Assembly: GCA_009746045.1 (NCBI GenBank)
Contig: RPFO01000034.1
Location: 290,001-354,000, forward strand
Length of the DNA stretch: 64,000 nucleotides
Direction: 5' to 3'
Source: Mesostigma viride
Taxonomy: Eukaryota; Streptophyta; Mesostigmatophyceae; Mesostigmatales; Mesostigmataceae
Within the stretch, counting starts at the first letter, position 1; every line of letters begins with the position of its first letter. The notes below the pieces were generated by a model. It had not been told where the DNA came from. It ran no database searches and saw only the letters and a list, made by a program, of their open reading frames with translations. A program made the position numbers and the translations under genes. Positions 32,654-42,955 of the stretch are shown in pieces.

Positions 32654-33044
32654 GGCCCGTGCTGCCTCCTGGATTGAGCGTTTTGGCTTGCAGCCCGTGG
32701 TCTTCTGCTGTGTTCCTGGCCTGTCTCAGCCTGGCCTGTCTCAGCCAGGCACTATGTTGTGGACTGGACCAAAGTTGCAAATGTATTTATTATGATAGCA
32801 GTTCTTGCCATTGTTTTTACGAGGAAACGAGCTGGCAGGCCGGCCTAAAGGTCATTACAATGATTGCAAGCGGCAATCCTTTGTTTTCCATTGAGGTGAA
32901 TGCACCTTCCAGCCTAGGACATGCGTGTAGCCTCATTGAGAATGACAAATTATGGAAGAGAGTGGCGAAATTTATGCACATATGTGCAGAGCACGTTGTA
33001 TTTCAAACGTTGCATCAAATTAGCCTGAGATCATAGCTGTTGTT
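32654..33044 (+). other. 3' flank of the SCD1-like gene
   Basis: Contains the 3' UTR and an unannotated stretch. A duplicated ctggcctgtctcagc occurs at about 32717-32750. The cleavage site is not evident. Confidence 0.5.
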
Positions 33045-33484
33045 TCAAATTAATTCTAATAACCGTGGAACTCCAGGGTAACCAGACTCTTTATTAAAAC
33101 AATGAGTGGAGCACATACAAAAGGCAGGCCACATCCCGGCCGCGCCGATGCTCATATGGGAACACTTATTGCTTGGCAAAGGCCGGCTAGCCTTACCCGG
33201 GCCAAACACGCAGGGAGGGTGGGCGGGAAAAGAAAAGAGGCCGACCAATATGCCGCAGCGCTTGTGAATGGTGAAAATCTGGGCGACCCCCACTTGAGGC
33301 CTGAGTCGCATCCTGCCAAAGGCGCCGGAATTGCGGGTGGGTGAGAGGGAACACGGCCTCCCAAGCCGGTGCTTACCCGCGGTGCAGTGACGGAGGATGG
33401 TTTCAGACATCACATCTTCTACCTGACCACCGACTGAGTCTTGCCCTTAGAGGGCTTGGTAGACCTCAACAGCAGGGCGCCCCG
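33045..33484 (-). pseudogene. tyrosine recombinase pseudogene, 3' half
   Basis: Just inside the retrotransposon's left edge the minus strand reads 'GALLLRSTKPSKGKTQSVV', a typical tyrosine-recombinase beta-hairpin ending in TK.gk.Q. After removal of the LTR element and one TSD it continues the 5' half at 41594-42031. It then hits TAG and loses frame. A weak 'FTIHKRCGI'-like block near 33260-33280 may be the remains of the H..R box. A minus-strand aataaagagtc near 33093 could be its polyadenylation signal. Family placement (DIRS-like or other) is not settled. Confidence 0.6.
33480..33484. repeat. target-site duplication ccccg (left)
   Basis: The five bases before the 5' LTR equal the five after the 3' LTR (41594-41598). 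Confidence 0.92.
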
Positions 33485-34264
33485 TGTAACAAGCAAAAAT
33501 GACTTTGTTGTTACATCCTTTGTTTTGTGAATGTTTGGCTTTTATTTGAGGACTTTTGGATCAGTATTGAGAAAGTTATGAGGTTTCTAAGACGACGGTA
33601 CTTGGAGCTGATACTTTGTCAACCAACTGATAGGAACCCTCATTGGTCGTGGCCTGATCCACGTAGGGTTGTAGTTTGTTGGCTGATACTACTGATAGGA
33701 GCCCTCATTGGTCGTGGCCTGATCCACGTGGGGTTGTAGTTTGTTAGTTGGTACTATTGAGTCTTAAATGCTCCTTTGGGACTTCAGTGCTTACGACAGA
33801 TTTAGGATCTCATGGAAAGATTCTGCCAGGCTGTGTGTGGTGTTGTTCTGTTCTGTGTGACTAGGATGGATACGAAGATCTTGTATAGAATCCCATGGTT
33901 CTGATTGGTTCTCTTCAGGCTAAGGTTGGAGCAAGTTCGACAAGCACGTCGATATCAAGGACGTGGGGTCGCCATTGTTGCTACGTTGGTTTTGATTCAC
34001 CATGGTATAATAAAGCTTGGCTTTGTTGTCCAATCCATAAGAGCCCCTTGGCTATAGACGTCCTTCAGTTCCACAGAGGTCGTCTATACACGAGCTTGTC
34101 TTTGTGTCTACAAGGGGTTGTGATTCCCTAAATCACGTGCTGTGGAATTTCCATCTCAACGTTGCTCGGATACTTGAAGTTCTGCGACTCAGGAAAGCAA
34201 CCCAGGTAAAAGATCTTTCATATTGGACTGTGGATGATGTTGATGATCATTTTTAGTCGTTACA
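33485..34264 (+). repeat. 5' LTR
   Basis: 780 bases, TG...CA ends. It contains an internal imperfect duplication of about 70 bp (33630-33760, ccctcattggtcgtggcctg twice) and an aataaa at about 34008 that may serve as polyadenylation signal. Confidence 0.97.
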
Positions 34265-34265
34265 T

Positions 34266-34279
34266 TGGTATCGGGGATC
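34266..34279 (+). promoter_or_regulatory. primer binding site
   Basis: tggtatcggggatc begins one base after the LTR. TGGTATC matches the start of the initiator-Met PBS used by many plant LTR elements, but the rest differs, so the priming tRNA is uncertain. Confidence 0.75.
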
Positions 34280-34491
34280 TCTACTTTGGTGTTTCTCTTG
34301 AAGTCGCAACCTTCCGGGTAGTACAACGTTGATCAGATGTCTGTCATCCGAGAAGATTCATAGAGTTGCGGAAAACTTACGGTGTTACAGACTGAGACAC
34401 ATCCTGATGTGACTGTCTTGCTCTGTAACACTAGAAGTCAGCCGTAACCGTTGTCTCTACTAGGCAGACGATCGCGACTCCATGTGGAAGT

Positions 34492-34725
34492 ATGAGTAGT
34501 TCGAAGACACAATCACCTTTACCCCCTACTAATCAAGGTTTGGGAGATCCGTCATCATCTCTGGAACCCATTGCTAGGGAAGGTGCTGAGACAACTACTC
34601 ATACTCCACGGCGTCAACTTAATTTCAATCGTACTTCTATGACTGAAGTGAGGCGGGTTACACAATCACCTTCATCCCTACGGAACCAGGTGTGGGCGAC
34701 CTTCTTCTCCTTCACCTCTCCCTAG
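34492..34725 (+). pseudogene. gag-like N-terminal fragment
   Basis: A 77-codon frame starting about 230 bases after the PBS, Ser/Thr/Pro/Arg-rich ('MSSSKTQSPLPPTNQGLG'), as expected of a gag N terminus. It stops at 34725. No capsid or zinc-knuckle motif follows. Inferred from position and composition only. Confidence 0.4.
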
Positions 34726-37700
34726 AAAAGGGTGTTGCATAAGCCATTATTAACGCACCACTAAGTCACCGTCCCTTTCTTTAAATTCGTGCAATATTTC
34801 ATTGACAAGCGTCCTTACTTACGGGCTTTCGGCTGGCTGGCCGCATCGTGCTGAAGTCCGACCACCGCCCTGTCTGTCGTGGCTGCTGACGCCGCAGTCT
34901 CTGCCTAGCTCCAAACATCTTTATATATTAGCATTACGCAAGTGTTGCTACGTTTCGAGCAGGGCATGCGGAGTGTTGGGCCAGTAGCTCAGCAGGTCCG
35001 GCTCCAGAATCCTGCTAGGAGCTGTCTTTTTTCCCTGCAGGCTCTGTTTTCGGCCAGGCTGACATGGCGCTACGGGTTATGGCTGAGCCGACGCAATGTT
35101 GCTGCCGACGGCACCTATCACCCGGTTTCCGGGTTGCGGCTGCACGCACGACCACCACCGCGACCGCCTGACGACGTCGCCGTCTAAGGTTGTTTTTTTT
35201 TCCCGGTGCTGCTTTTCTTTGACGACATTTTTACGGTGTGGCTCAGGTTACACCTCGTGTCTTTTGAGGGTGGCTCCGGATGAGCGGACAGTAGGGATTC
35301 ATGGCTGCCTTTTTTACGCAAGGTTCCTTTTGCACTCACTTGACAATCTTTCAGGATCCTTTTCTTCGGTGCATGGGCAGCCTACCCTTGCTGTTTAAGG
35401 ACTGTGGCACGTCCTTAATTCACGCGTCGCCAAACATTTGTTTCAGTTGTGGGGGAAACTCTTCCTTTTCTTGTTGAGCATCATGACAGTGGAGGCGTTC
35501 TAGGTTGAGCTTTGGTTCCTCCCACGTGTATGGTGGTTTGGTTTTGGTGGGGAGGAGAACAACGGCATTTGTGTTGTTCCCACTATCATCATGGTACTAT
35601 GGGTAGGGCGAGCTCCCTAGGAGTTGTCCAGATTGGTGGCAGCTACGTCTGGTTACCCTGAGCAATTTTTTGCGGGGGAGTGGACATCCTGGATGTCTGC
35701 AATGTAATTTCCAGACGGCATCACACATGCCAGGGCAGAACAACAGCATTTACGGGGTTTCCACTATCATACTTGGACAGCTGTGTCTAGTTACCCTGAG
35801 AAAATTTCTGCGGGGGAGTGGATATCCCAGGTCTGCCAAAAGGGTGCCAGATGCTATCATGGAGGCATATGGCATGGTAGATGCCACCACATCAGGGGAC
35901 ATCGGGATACCTGCAGTGGGTTGTCCCCTAGAGGGTATCACACGTGCACCCATGAGTTGCCAGGTGTCTCTTGCATGGGTTGCCCACTTGCTAGACGGTG
36001 TCCTTTGACACATGTTCCCAGAGGGGGTGGACCACTTGCTTGACAATGTCCCTTTACAAGTGGGGTGTGGGTCACTTGCCAGTTGGGGCCCTTACCTGCG
36101 CCAGACCATTGTGACCACGCATTTACTTCTCCCAGGACAGGATGGTTACCACTGCTTGTTGGCAGATGGTCCCTGTTGGGCCTAGGAGGTGCACTAGGAC
36201 AGCAAGTATGGACACCAGGGCTGCTGTCATAGTTCTTATCTGTGAATATATCTGATATAGTTCTCAGATCAGAATTTTTGACACTGGTCAAGGCGTTTTT
36301 AGGCCCATTTTTTCGATTTTTGGGCAATTCTGCTGGCTGTTGGACAACCTCAGGCCCTTGTGTTCCTCCGGCTTAGGAGTTCTGGCTACCTGGCACTTGG
36401 TAGTAGCCCTGTTCGAGTCTGCTATCTTAATAGGTTGGCAGTCTGTGGCTTGCCTACTAGGCAGTTTTCTGAGTGCCATAGTGAAGAGTGCTGGCTCCTT
36501 CCTGCAGCCTGATTGACGTTTAGTCCGGGCAGTTGACAGCATGTGGTCCTTCTTCCAAGCAGCTTCTGGAGCCAGGCTCATTGGTGTCCGTCCCAGGCCT
36601 CCATAAAGCAGCTTAGTCACTTCCCCATAGCGTGATCGGCGCAAGCAGCTAGTCTTGGTTGTACAGTCAGGCAACAGCTGTGTTGGATACCCACATGTGG
36701 GGGTGGTCCAACGCTGATTGGGCGTGGTGGCAGTAGCCTCTTGGGGGCTTGAGGCCAGTGGGGGATTGGAAACATGTCTATGGCGGGCATGGTGCATGGA
36801 GGCTACGTTGGAGAGTACCCTGGTAGTGGACTAGTGCTGTTGGTGGCAACTGCAAGCACTCATGGTGACGAGCGCCAGCACTCCTGGTGGCGACTACCAG
36901 CACTCATGGTGGGGCCTGAGAGCACTCGTGGTGGCGACTGCAAGCACTGCATGGTGGCCGCTGGCGACTCTGGTGACTTGGGGACGCCCAAGTGACGAGT
37001 ATCTGTAATGCTGGTGCCTGCTCCTGACGCAGTGCTGGTCCTGCCTGCTGGTGGACATCAAGCCAGCCTTGTGCAGATGAGTAACCTCCTACCCTTGCTT
37101 TGCCCTGCTATGGACTTATTCTTGCTTGCATGGTGCCAGGATGGCTTGTTGTCTTGATAGTACACCATCCGCCCTTGAGCTGATTGCTTGCACAGCATGA
37201 TGGTTGTATGAATGGGACTGCTTGCACGGGGGGTCTGGCATCATGTTTGCGTGGGTAGGATGTCCTTGTTGGTTGGATGATGGGCGGGATCAACGGAGCT
37301 ACAACTGTGGGGCAGGATGGAATCTTTGGCATGACAGTGATGACAATGATGCCCACTCCGTTGACTCTTAATTGAGGAGTTGGACTACTTGGTGCTGGGC
37401 GGGGGCTCACATGGCTTAGAGGTGTGGGTTAGTTGGGGGACCCATTCAGCCCTCTACCACCCTTACAACCTGCCTCATGTGCATCAGTATCCGTGGTACA
37501 CTGACATTAATACCATTTGGCAGTCTACGTGGTCCACGGACATGGATACTACTTTCCATGCTTTGACTAGGGGGACATGGTTCAGTCTACTTGCTAGGGC
37601 CCTGCCAAGCTGAGGGTGTATCTGTTTGATGACTGATGGCCTCATCCAGCATACCCTTACGCTGCCCTACTTGTGCAACCTTGTCTTGGGCTCCTTCGAT

Positions 37701-38780
37701 CCTAATGCCCACATTACCTTGCATGGTAGTGCCACCTGGATGGATGCGGGGAGTGATTTTTGTTGCTGGGGCCCTGCCAAGCTTGGGCACATCAGTTGGC
37801 TGATTGGTGATTGCTTTCAGTCTGCTCTCAAGCTGCCTTGTATGCAACTCTGTCTTGGATGCTGTAGTTCCCACCCCATCTTTAGTCATGAGGTGCATAG
37901 GACGTCTTAATAGAGCGACCCTGCAGGCCACCAGTGGTTTAGTGGGCTGAGAGACTTGCCTCCCCCACCCTTCTCTGGTTGGCTGGGCCTCTGTCTTCAT
38001 GCGTATCCCATGGCGTTTGTTCCTGCTAGGTCATGCTGTCAATCTTGGGAAGCTGATACCAGGATTATTACAGCTTATTCTACGCAGAGGGGTGGAATTA
38101 TTAGGCATGCTGGTAGTCTCCAGTTTACCAGTTATGCTGAGGGGGATTTGTGTGGGGAGCAGGGCGTGCAGGGGATTGGGCTGCACCTAGCCCTTGCATG
38201 GGGGTAGCGTGTGCTACGATTTACAAGTTGGGGCATACCGTTCATAATGCTGGTGAGGCATTACTGATCTTCTGCTATCCCTCTCAAGGCTGTGGATAGT
38301 TTTCCCAGGCATCTTATGGAGAAATAGTGTGCCTTGTGATTATCATAGGCCACTGGCTATGGGTTTGAGTGTACTAGCTACTAAGGAGATGTGGCTTTAC
38401 CTCACTCTCACTCCTTTGGTGCGACTGGAGGGGGGGAATTTTGTTCTGGTGGGGAGGAGATCTGTGAGGATCATAGCGTGGATTCACCCTGGGATTTCAG
38501 TTCATCCTGTCGGGCTCACCTCATAGATCCCTGACTATGTGGTATCCTGGTTTCGCTGGCCATCGGTGGGCTATTTTGGCTGTGCTTTGTGGCACCTCCC
38601 CAACCTGCTGGCGGGTACCCACTGGTGACAACCCTGTCCACGGCCTCTCTTCATCATGGGTGTACTTCTGAGATACCCTTGATCTTCCTGAGGCGACCCT
38701 GTTGGCGACGTCTTCCTGCTGGATTGCTCCTGCCTCTTGGTGACTGCACTTCCACCTGGGGCGCTGTTGACGTTTCCTCG
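34726..38780 (+). other. degenerate LTR-element interior
   Basis: No frame longer than about 110 codons carries recognisable protein features. Internal duplications are visible: a diverged unit of about 180 bp at 35560-35870 (gttaccctgagaaaatttct-like), and short repeats of gcactcatggtggcgact at 36840-36970. It appears non-coding. Confidence 0.6.
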
Positions 38781-38859
38781 TTCCAGTTTGCGTGGACTGA
38801 CGGGTGTCAGCAGGCCTTGGACTTGCTGCAGCAGAAGCTCACGCCAGCCCCTGTGTTAG
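38781..38859 (+). pseudogene. Ty3/gypsy RT-RNaseH junction remnant
   Basis: 'FAWTDGCQQALDLLQQKL' followed by 'TPAPVL' is the well-known segment between reverse transcriptase and RNase H in Ty3/gypsy pol (F.W...CQ.AF..LK..L..AP.L). It is in an otherwise short frame (38589-38912) with no flanking pol sequence. Confidence 0.7.
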
Positions 38860-39751
38860 GATTGAGCATTCTTGGAATCCACCCAGCCTGCTATGACCTG
38901 TTGGTGATCTGAGGGAGGTCCCCAGTTGGGATGGATTGGGGATTTATTATGGCTCGGTTACCTGCCACTCTGTTGTGGTGATACAGCATCTGTCCCTGAC
39001 TACCTCTTCCCTTGAGAAGGGCTGGAATCTTTGGGTGTGCTGTGGTGACTAGCTTTGATGAGCCTTGGACCCTGGCAGCCCAGTTAGTTTTGTGGGGTTC
39101 GCTGTATAGAGGGTTAGCCTTGCTACATGACACTCTGCTTCCTGCCCTGATCAAGCAGTGAGAGTTGTCAGTATTTCGTGGCATGGATCCCTGTGGATGA
39201 CCCGTTATCCTGGGAATGTCAGGCTTGTCTTTCACCCGTGGACTCTAGCTGAGGGAGGGTGGTGTCCCAGAACATGGAGTGGCCTCGCCTTGTTTGGCTT
39301 AGGTGCCTTGATCCTGTTTACTCCTTCTTGGATTCATGTGGACTCATTGAATCCGACGGGGATCTGAGTTGAGTGGGATGGACTCTGGTGGGAGTTTGGT
39401 TGGACTAAGCTGAGATGACATCCAGATTTTGGTGACCAGTTTCTGAGGATGGTTGAGGGGATCTGAGCTTGGATGGCACATGGAGAGTGACTTCTGTGTT
39501 GTACCCTCGACATATGGAGTGGTTCACCTAGGGCTTGATTCCTGGTATGATTAAGACACGTGGGTCATGTTCTGCATGCACGTCTTCGTGTACCAGACCA
39601 ATAGTATATACCTGGAGGTTTCTACCTTGGTGCTGCTGAGTGGCCTATGTGGATCATAGGAACTGCACGGGCCCCTGTGACCACTATGAGACTTTGGCCA
39701 AGGCGTTGGCTGCACTCAACAGAGAGGAGGGGGAGGTGAGCTCTGAAGGCT

Positions 39752-40453
39752 ATGTGGAGGAGGTCCTATCTCAGCTGCACACAAGCCTGTATGAGAGTGG
39801 CTCCCCTTTTTGTGGCTCATCTGCTGCGTAGGATGTATGCATTGTCACCAGGACCTGAGATTGACATGAGGCCTGCTGAGGGGCCGGTCATGCTGGCAGC
39901 CTTACCTGAGGCCTTGAAGGAGGCATTTACTCAGTTGCAGCCAGTGAGTATGGGAGAGGCTTCCTACATGGAGCTGTTGGAGTTTTCAGTTCAGAAGGGT
40001 GCCTTTGATTTGGTTCCTTCTTCCTCCAGCTCTGCCAGAAGGTGTTTTCCTTTGGAGACTTCTAACCTCTTTTGCCATCCAGGGTTGCCCAAGTACACTG
40101 TGGAACTTAAGATCCGTCAGACGCCACTAAGGGTGCTGGTGCCTCTGATAGGTGCTAAGTGGTCGGTGGTCAAGACCTTTCTGCAGTTCTGGTGGGCGTA
40201 CAGATCATGGGTGAGCAGGCACAAGACGTCCTCTACTTGGGTGATGGACCCTGAGAGTCAGTCTGTGGTGCTCTTCTCCTATCCAGGGGCATGCCTTCGC
40301 TATGCTGCCCAGATGGTGGCAGGAGCTGCTGAGACTTGCGTGGTGTTGCAGGTCAGCAGGGACTGGCCAGAGTTGGCCCACATGGTGGAGCAGTTTCCCA
40401 TGGGTGGACTCAAGGGCAAGGATGGCCTGAATGGGGATTGGTATAGCCTGTGA
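39752..40453 (+). CDS. uncharacterised ORF in the 3' part of the LTR element
   Basis: 233 codons ending 360 bases before the 3' LTR. It includes 'AALPEALKEAFTQLQPVSMG', 'PKYTVELKIRQTPLRVLVP' and 'FLQFWWAYRSWVSRHKTSS'. I recognise no family. The first 20 or so codons overlap another frame (39640-39831, 'CDHYETLAKALAALNREEG') that reads more naturally, so a frameshift or readthrough near 39820 is plausible. It may be an extra ORF carried by the element or a captured fragment. Confidence 0.45.
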   Translation: MWRRSYLSCTQACMRVAPLFVAHLLRRMYALSPGPEIDMRPAEGPVMLAALPEALKEAFTQLQPVSMGEASYMELLEFSVQKGAFDLVPSSSSSARRCFPLETSNLFCHPGLPKYTVELKIRQTPLRVLVPLIGAKWSVVKTFLQFWWAYRSWVSRHKTSSTWVMDPESQSVVLFSYPGACLRYAAQMVAGAAETCVVLQVSRDWPELAHMVEQFPMGGLKGKDGLNGDWYSL

Positions 40454-40800
40454 GGAACAGGGCTGAGAAGGAAAGGGGGCTTTGGATTGTGGTGTGAGGG
40501 GGGGATTCCAGGATGGATGATGGGGGGGCTCCAGTCCAGTTCTGATGTTCCAGTCCAGAGTTCCAGGTTCCAGGATGCTGAATGGAAGACCTTGTATTAT
40601 GAGATGTGTTTATCTGGATTTATAGTAGATAAGGTAGTGACTTGTCTGCTGTAGAAACCTGTGACTAGATGTTTATGAGATAGGAGGCCCTGTTTCCAGG
40701 GATGTAAAAACCCATCTGCTTTTCCCAAGAGATGGTGGATTTCTGTTCAATGTTCCTCTGCCTTCAAGAGTTGGCTATTGGACCTGGGAGGTCCAGTTTT

Positions 40801-40812
40801 GAGGGGGAGATA
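40801..40812 (+). promoter_or_regulatory. polypurine tract
   Basis: gagggggaga followed by ta, directly before the 3' LTR, is where plus-strand priming is expected. Confidence 0.8.
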
Positions 40813-41593
40813 TGTAACAAGCAAAAATGACTTTGTTGTTACATCCTTTGTTTTGTGAATGTTTGGCTTTTATTTGAGGACTTTTGGATCAGTATTGAGA
40901 AAGTTATGAGGTTTCTAAGACGACGGTACTTGGAGCTGATACTTTGTCAACCAACTGATAGGAACCCTCATTGGTCGTGGCCTGATCCACGTAGGGTTGT
41001 AGTTTGTTGGCTGATACTACTGATAGGAGCCCTCATTGGTCGTGGCCTGATCCACGTGGGGTTGTAGTTTGTTAGTTGGTACTATTGAGTCTTAAATGCT
41101 CCTTTGGGACTTCAGTGCTTACGACAGATTTAGGATCTCATGGAAAGATTCTGCCAGGCTGTGTGTGGTGTTGTTCTGTTCTGTGTGACTAGGATGGATA
41201 CGAAGATCTTGTATAGAATCCCATGGTTCTGATTGGTTCTCTTCAGGCTAAGGTTGGAGCAAGTTCGACAAGCACGTCGATATCAAGGACGTGGGGTCGC
41301 CATTGTTGCTACGTTGGTTTTGATTCACCATGGTATAATAAAGCTTGGCTTTGTTGTCCAATCCATAAGAGCCCCTTGGCTATAGACGTCCTTCAGTTCC
41401 ACAGAGGTCGTCTATACACGAGCTTGTCTTTGTGTCTACAAGGGGTTGTGATTCCCTAAATCACGTGCTGTGGAATTTCCATCTCAACGTTGCTCGGATA
41501 CTTGAAGTTCTGCGACTCAGGAAAGCAACCCAGGTAAAAAGATCTTTCATATTGGACTGTGGATGATGTTGATGATCATTTTTAGTCGTTACA
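40813..41593 (+). repeat. 3' LTR
   Basis: 781 bases, seemingly identical to the 5' LTR apart from one extra A in the run at about 41537. Confidence 0.97.
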
Positions 41594-42031
41594 CCCCGCT
41601 GAGCCGCGGCCCAAGCCGAACGGCAGGCTGGAGGCGCACATGGCCAACAAGGAGGTTTAGCGCCTCCGAGATTCGCAGGTAATGGCGGAACACGATGACT
41701 ACCAGCAGGCCCGCAAGGCGCTGACCTTGCATTACCATCGTGCTGGCAAGTGCAAACGCCGCCTCCCACGGAATCGGAGGAGGGGCACGGGGGGGCACAA
41801 GTGTTTTTCACCCATGCAGTGAGAACGCCACGGGCAAAGTCCCACCGCTTCACCATGCTGGGATAATAAAGTTGCAACCCCATCAAGGCATTGACATTGA
41901 CACACGTCTGGCGGCTGTATCCCCGAAAGTGAGCCCAGGCGACATACGCACAAAAGGTCTTCTGACTGAAGGGTGACATCAGCTCGTGACGATGACCTGT
42001 CCGCCCGCCCGCCAGCCTCCCACCAAGTCAA
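41594..42031 (-). pseudogene. tyrosine recombinase pseudogene, 5' half
   Basis: Minus-strand translation in two frames gives an N-terminal core-binding part ('MSPFSQKTFCAYVAWAHFRG', 'GVLTAWVKN'). After a frame change near 41800 comes 'PPIPWEAAFALASTMVMQGQ' and the catalytic-domain box 'FRHYLRISEALNLLVGHVRL', which carries the first Arg of the R...H..R..Y set (LR.SE). A second frame change returns to the first frame before the retrotransposon junction. The recombinase was already frameshifted or was damaged later; the LTR insertion separates it from its 3' half at 33045-33484. Confidence 0.65.
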
Positions 42032-42367
42032 TAGGGCATCAAGGCCACGATTAGCTCTGGCACCTTGTGGCCATCAGCTTGCGCCTTAGCCGACGTCTTG
42101 AGCCCACCTCACCTTTGTAGCATAAGCTATGCGTCAGCCTATGCCCATCGTATTGCATTGGTCATGTATTGCACCCAGTGTTGCGCCCCGGAACCATGCT
42201 GTGGAGAGAGCGCTCGGTGGCCTGCCCACTTGCGGCAGTGAGAGAAGCTAGGGCGCCCTCCCTCCTTCTCGCTGTGTATTAATTTAATTATAATTAATTA
42301 ATTAATAGACACGTGACTGCGTCACGTGAGCATAAGTCCTCAGTGGGAGGGGAACATGGGATGGAAT
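42032..42367. other. unassigned spacer
   Basis: Contains a short (TTAA)n tract (42283-42305). No gene seen. Confidence 0.6.
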
Positions 42368-42740
42368 TGATTAATTAATTAATTAATTATCAACATCACT
42401 CCGTTGGGAGTAGATGTAGCACATAGCCCTGAGAAGGGGCATATGGCTTTTAATACATTCTAGGCTACTTCATGCAAGGGTGGGAATGTAAGCTACCCTT
42501 GCTCTAGGTGCACCAAGGCACCTGCACCCTCATGGTCTATCACGCTATGCCCGGGTAAGGGGGGAGCATGCCTGTGAGGGAGGAAGATCATCATGGCTAT
42601 ACAAGAGCTAGGACATGGCTTCTCGACAGAGAGCATCTCTCTGCATGGCATAGCAAGGCTAAATTCTTAATGCAACATCCATGGGGGTCCCATTATAGAC
42701 AAAGCATGGCTAAATGTTGAAGGCATCATCCATGGGGGCC

Positions 42741-42890
42741 ATTATGGGCAAGTGTTGTTTACATTCCCACCCTTGCAGGAAGTAGCTTAGAATGTATGAT
42801 AGGCCATATGCCCCTTCTCTGGGCTATGTGCTACATATACTCCCAACGGAGTTATGTTACAATTCAATTCAATTCAATTCAATTATGGGC
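42741..42890 (+). mobile_element. nested, inverted, truncated relative inside copy 1
   Basis: Bases 42750-42881 are absent from copy 2 and are flanked by attatgggc on both sides (42741-42749, 42882-42890). The insert is the inverted complement of the family's own 3' UTR (compare 42408-42495) and ends in an (AATTC)n tail. It is a TPRT-type insertion in the opposite orientation. Confidence 0.85.
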
Positions 42891-42955
42891 GCACATGCGC
42901 GTGGGCCACATGCTAGGCTAAGCCTTACTAATCTACACTACTGGTATATATATTC

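Larger units (their letters stand above)
33485..41593 (+). mobile_element. young LTR retrotransposon with degenerate interior
   Basis: Two LTRs of about 780 bp, opening tgtaac and closing gttaca, enclose 6.5 kb. A 5-bp TSD, a PBS directly after the left LTR and a purine tract directly before the right LTR put it on the plus strand. The interior has a short gag-like start and a small Ty3/gypsy-type RT-RNaseH remnant, but no intact pol. By eye the LTRs differ by one A in a homopolymer, so insertion was recent. That contrasts with the degraded interior and suggests a non-autonomous element mobilised in trans. Confidence 0.95.

Noticed and set aside
35560-36060. Regular repeats inside the LTR element, considered as an RNA or satellite gene
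   Set aside because: Only two or three strongly diverged units; nothing beyond ordinary internal duplication can be supported.
42408-42846. Inverted repeat that could be read as a DNA-transposon terminal inverted repeat
   Set aside because: The right arm has its own 9-bp TSD and (AATTC)n tail and is missing from copy 2, so it is a nested retroposon insertion.
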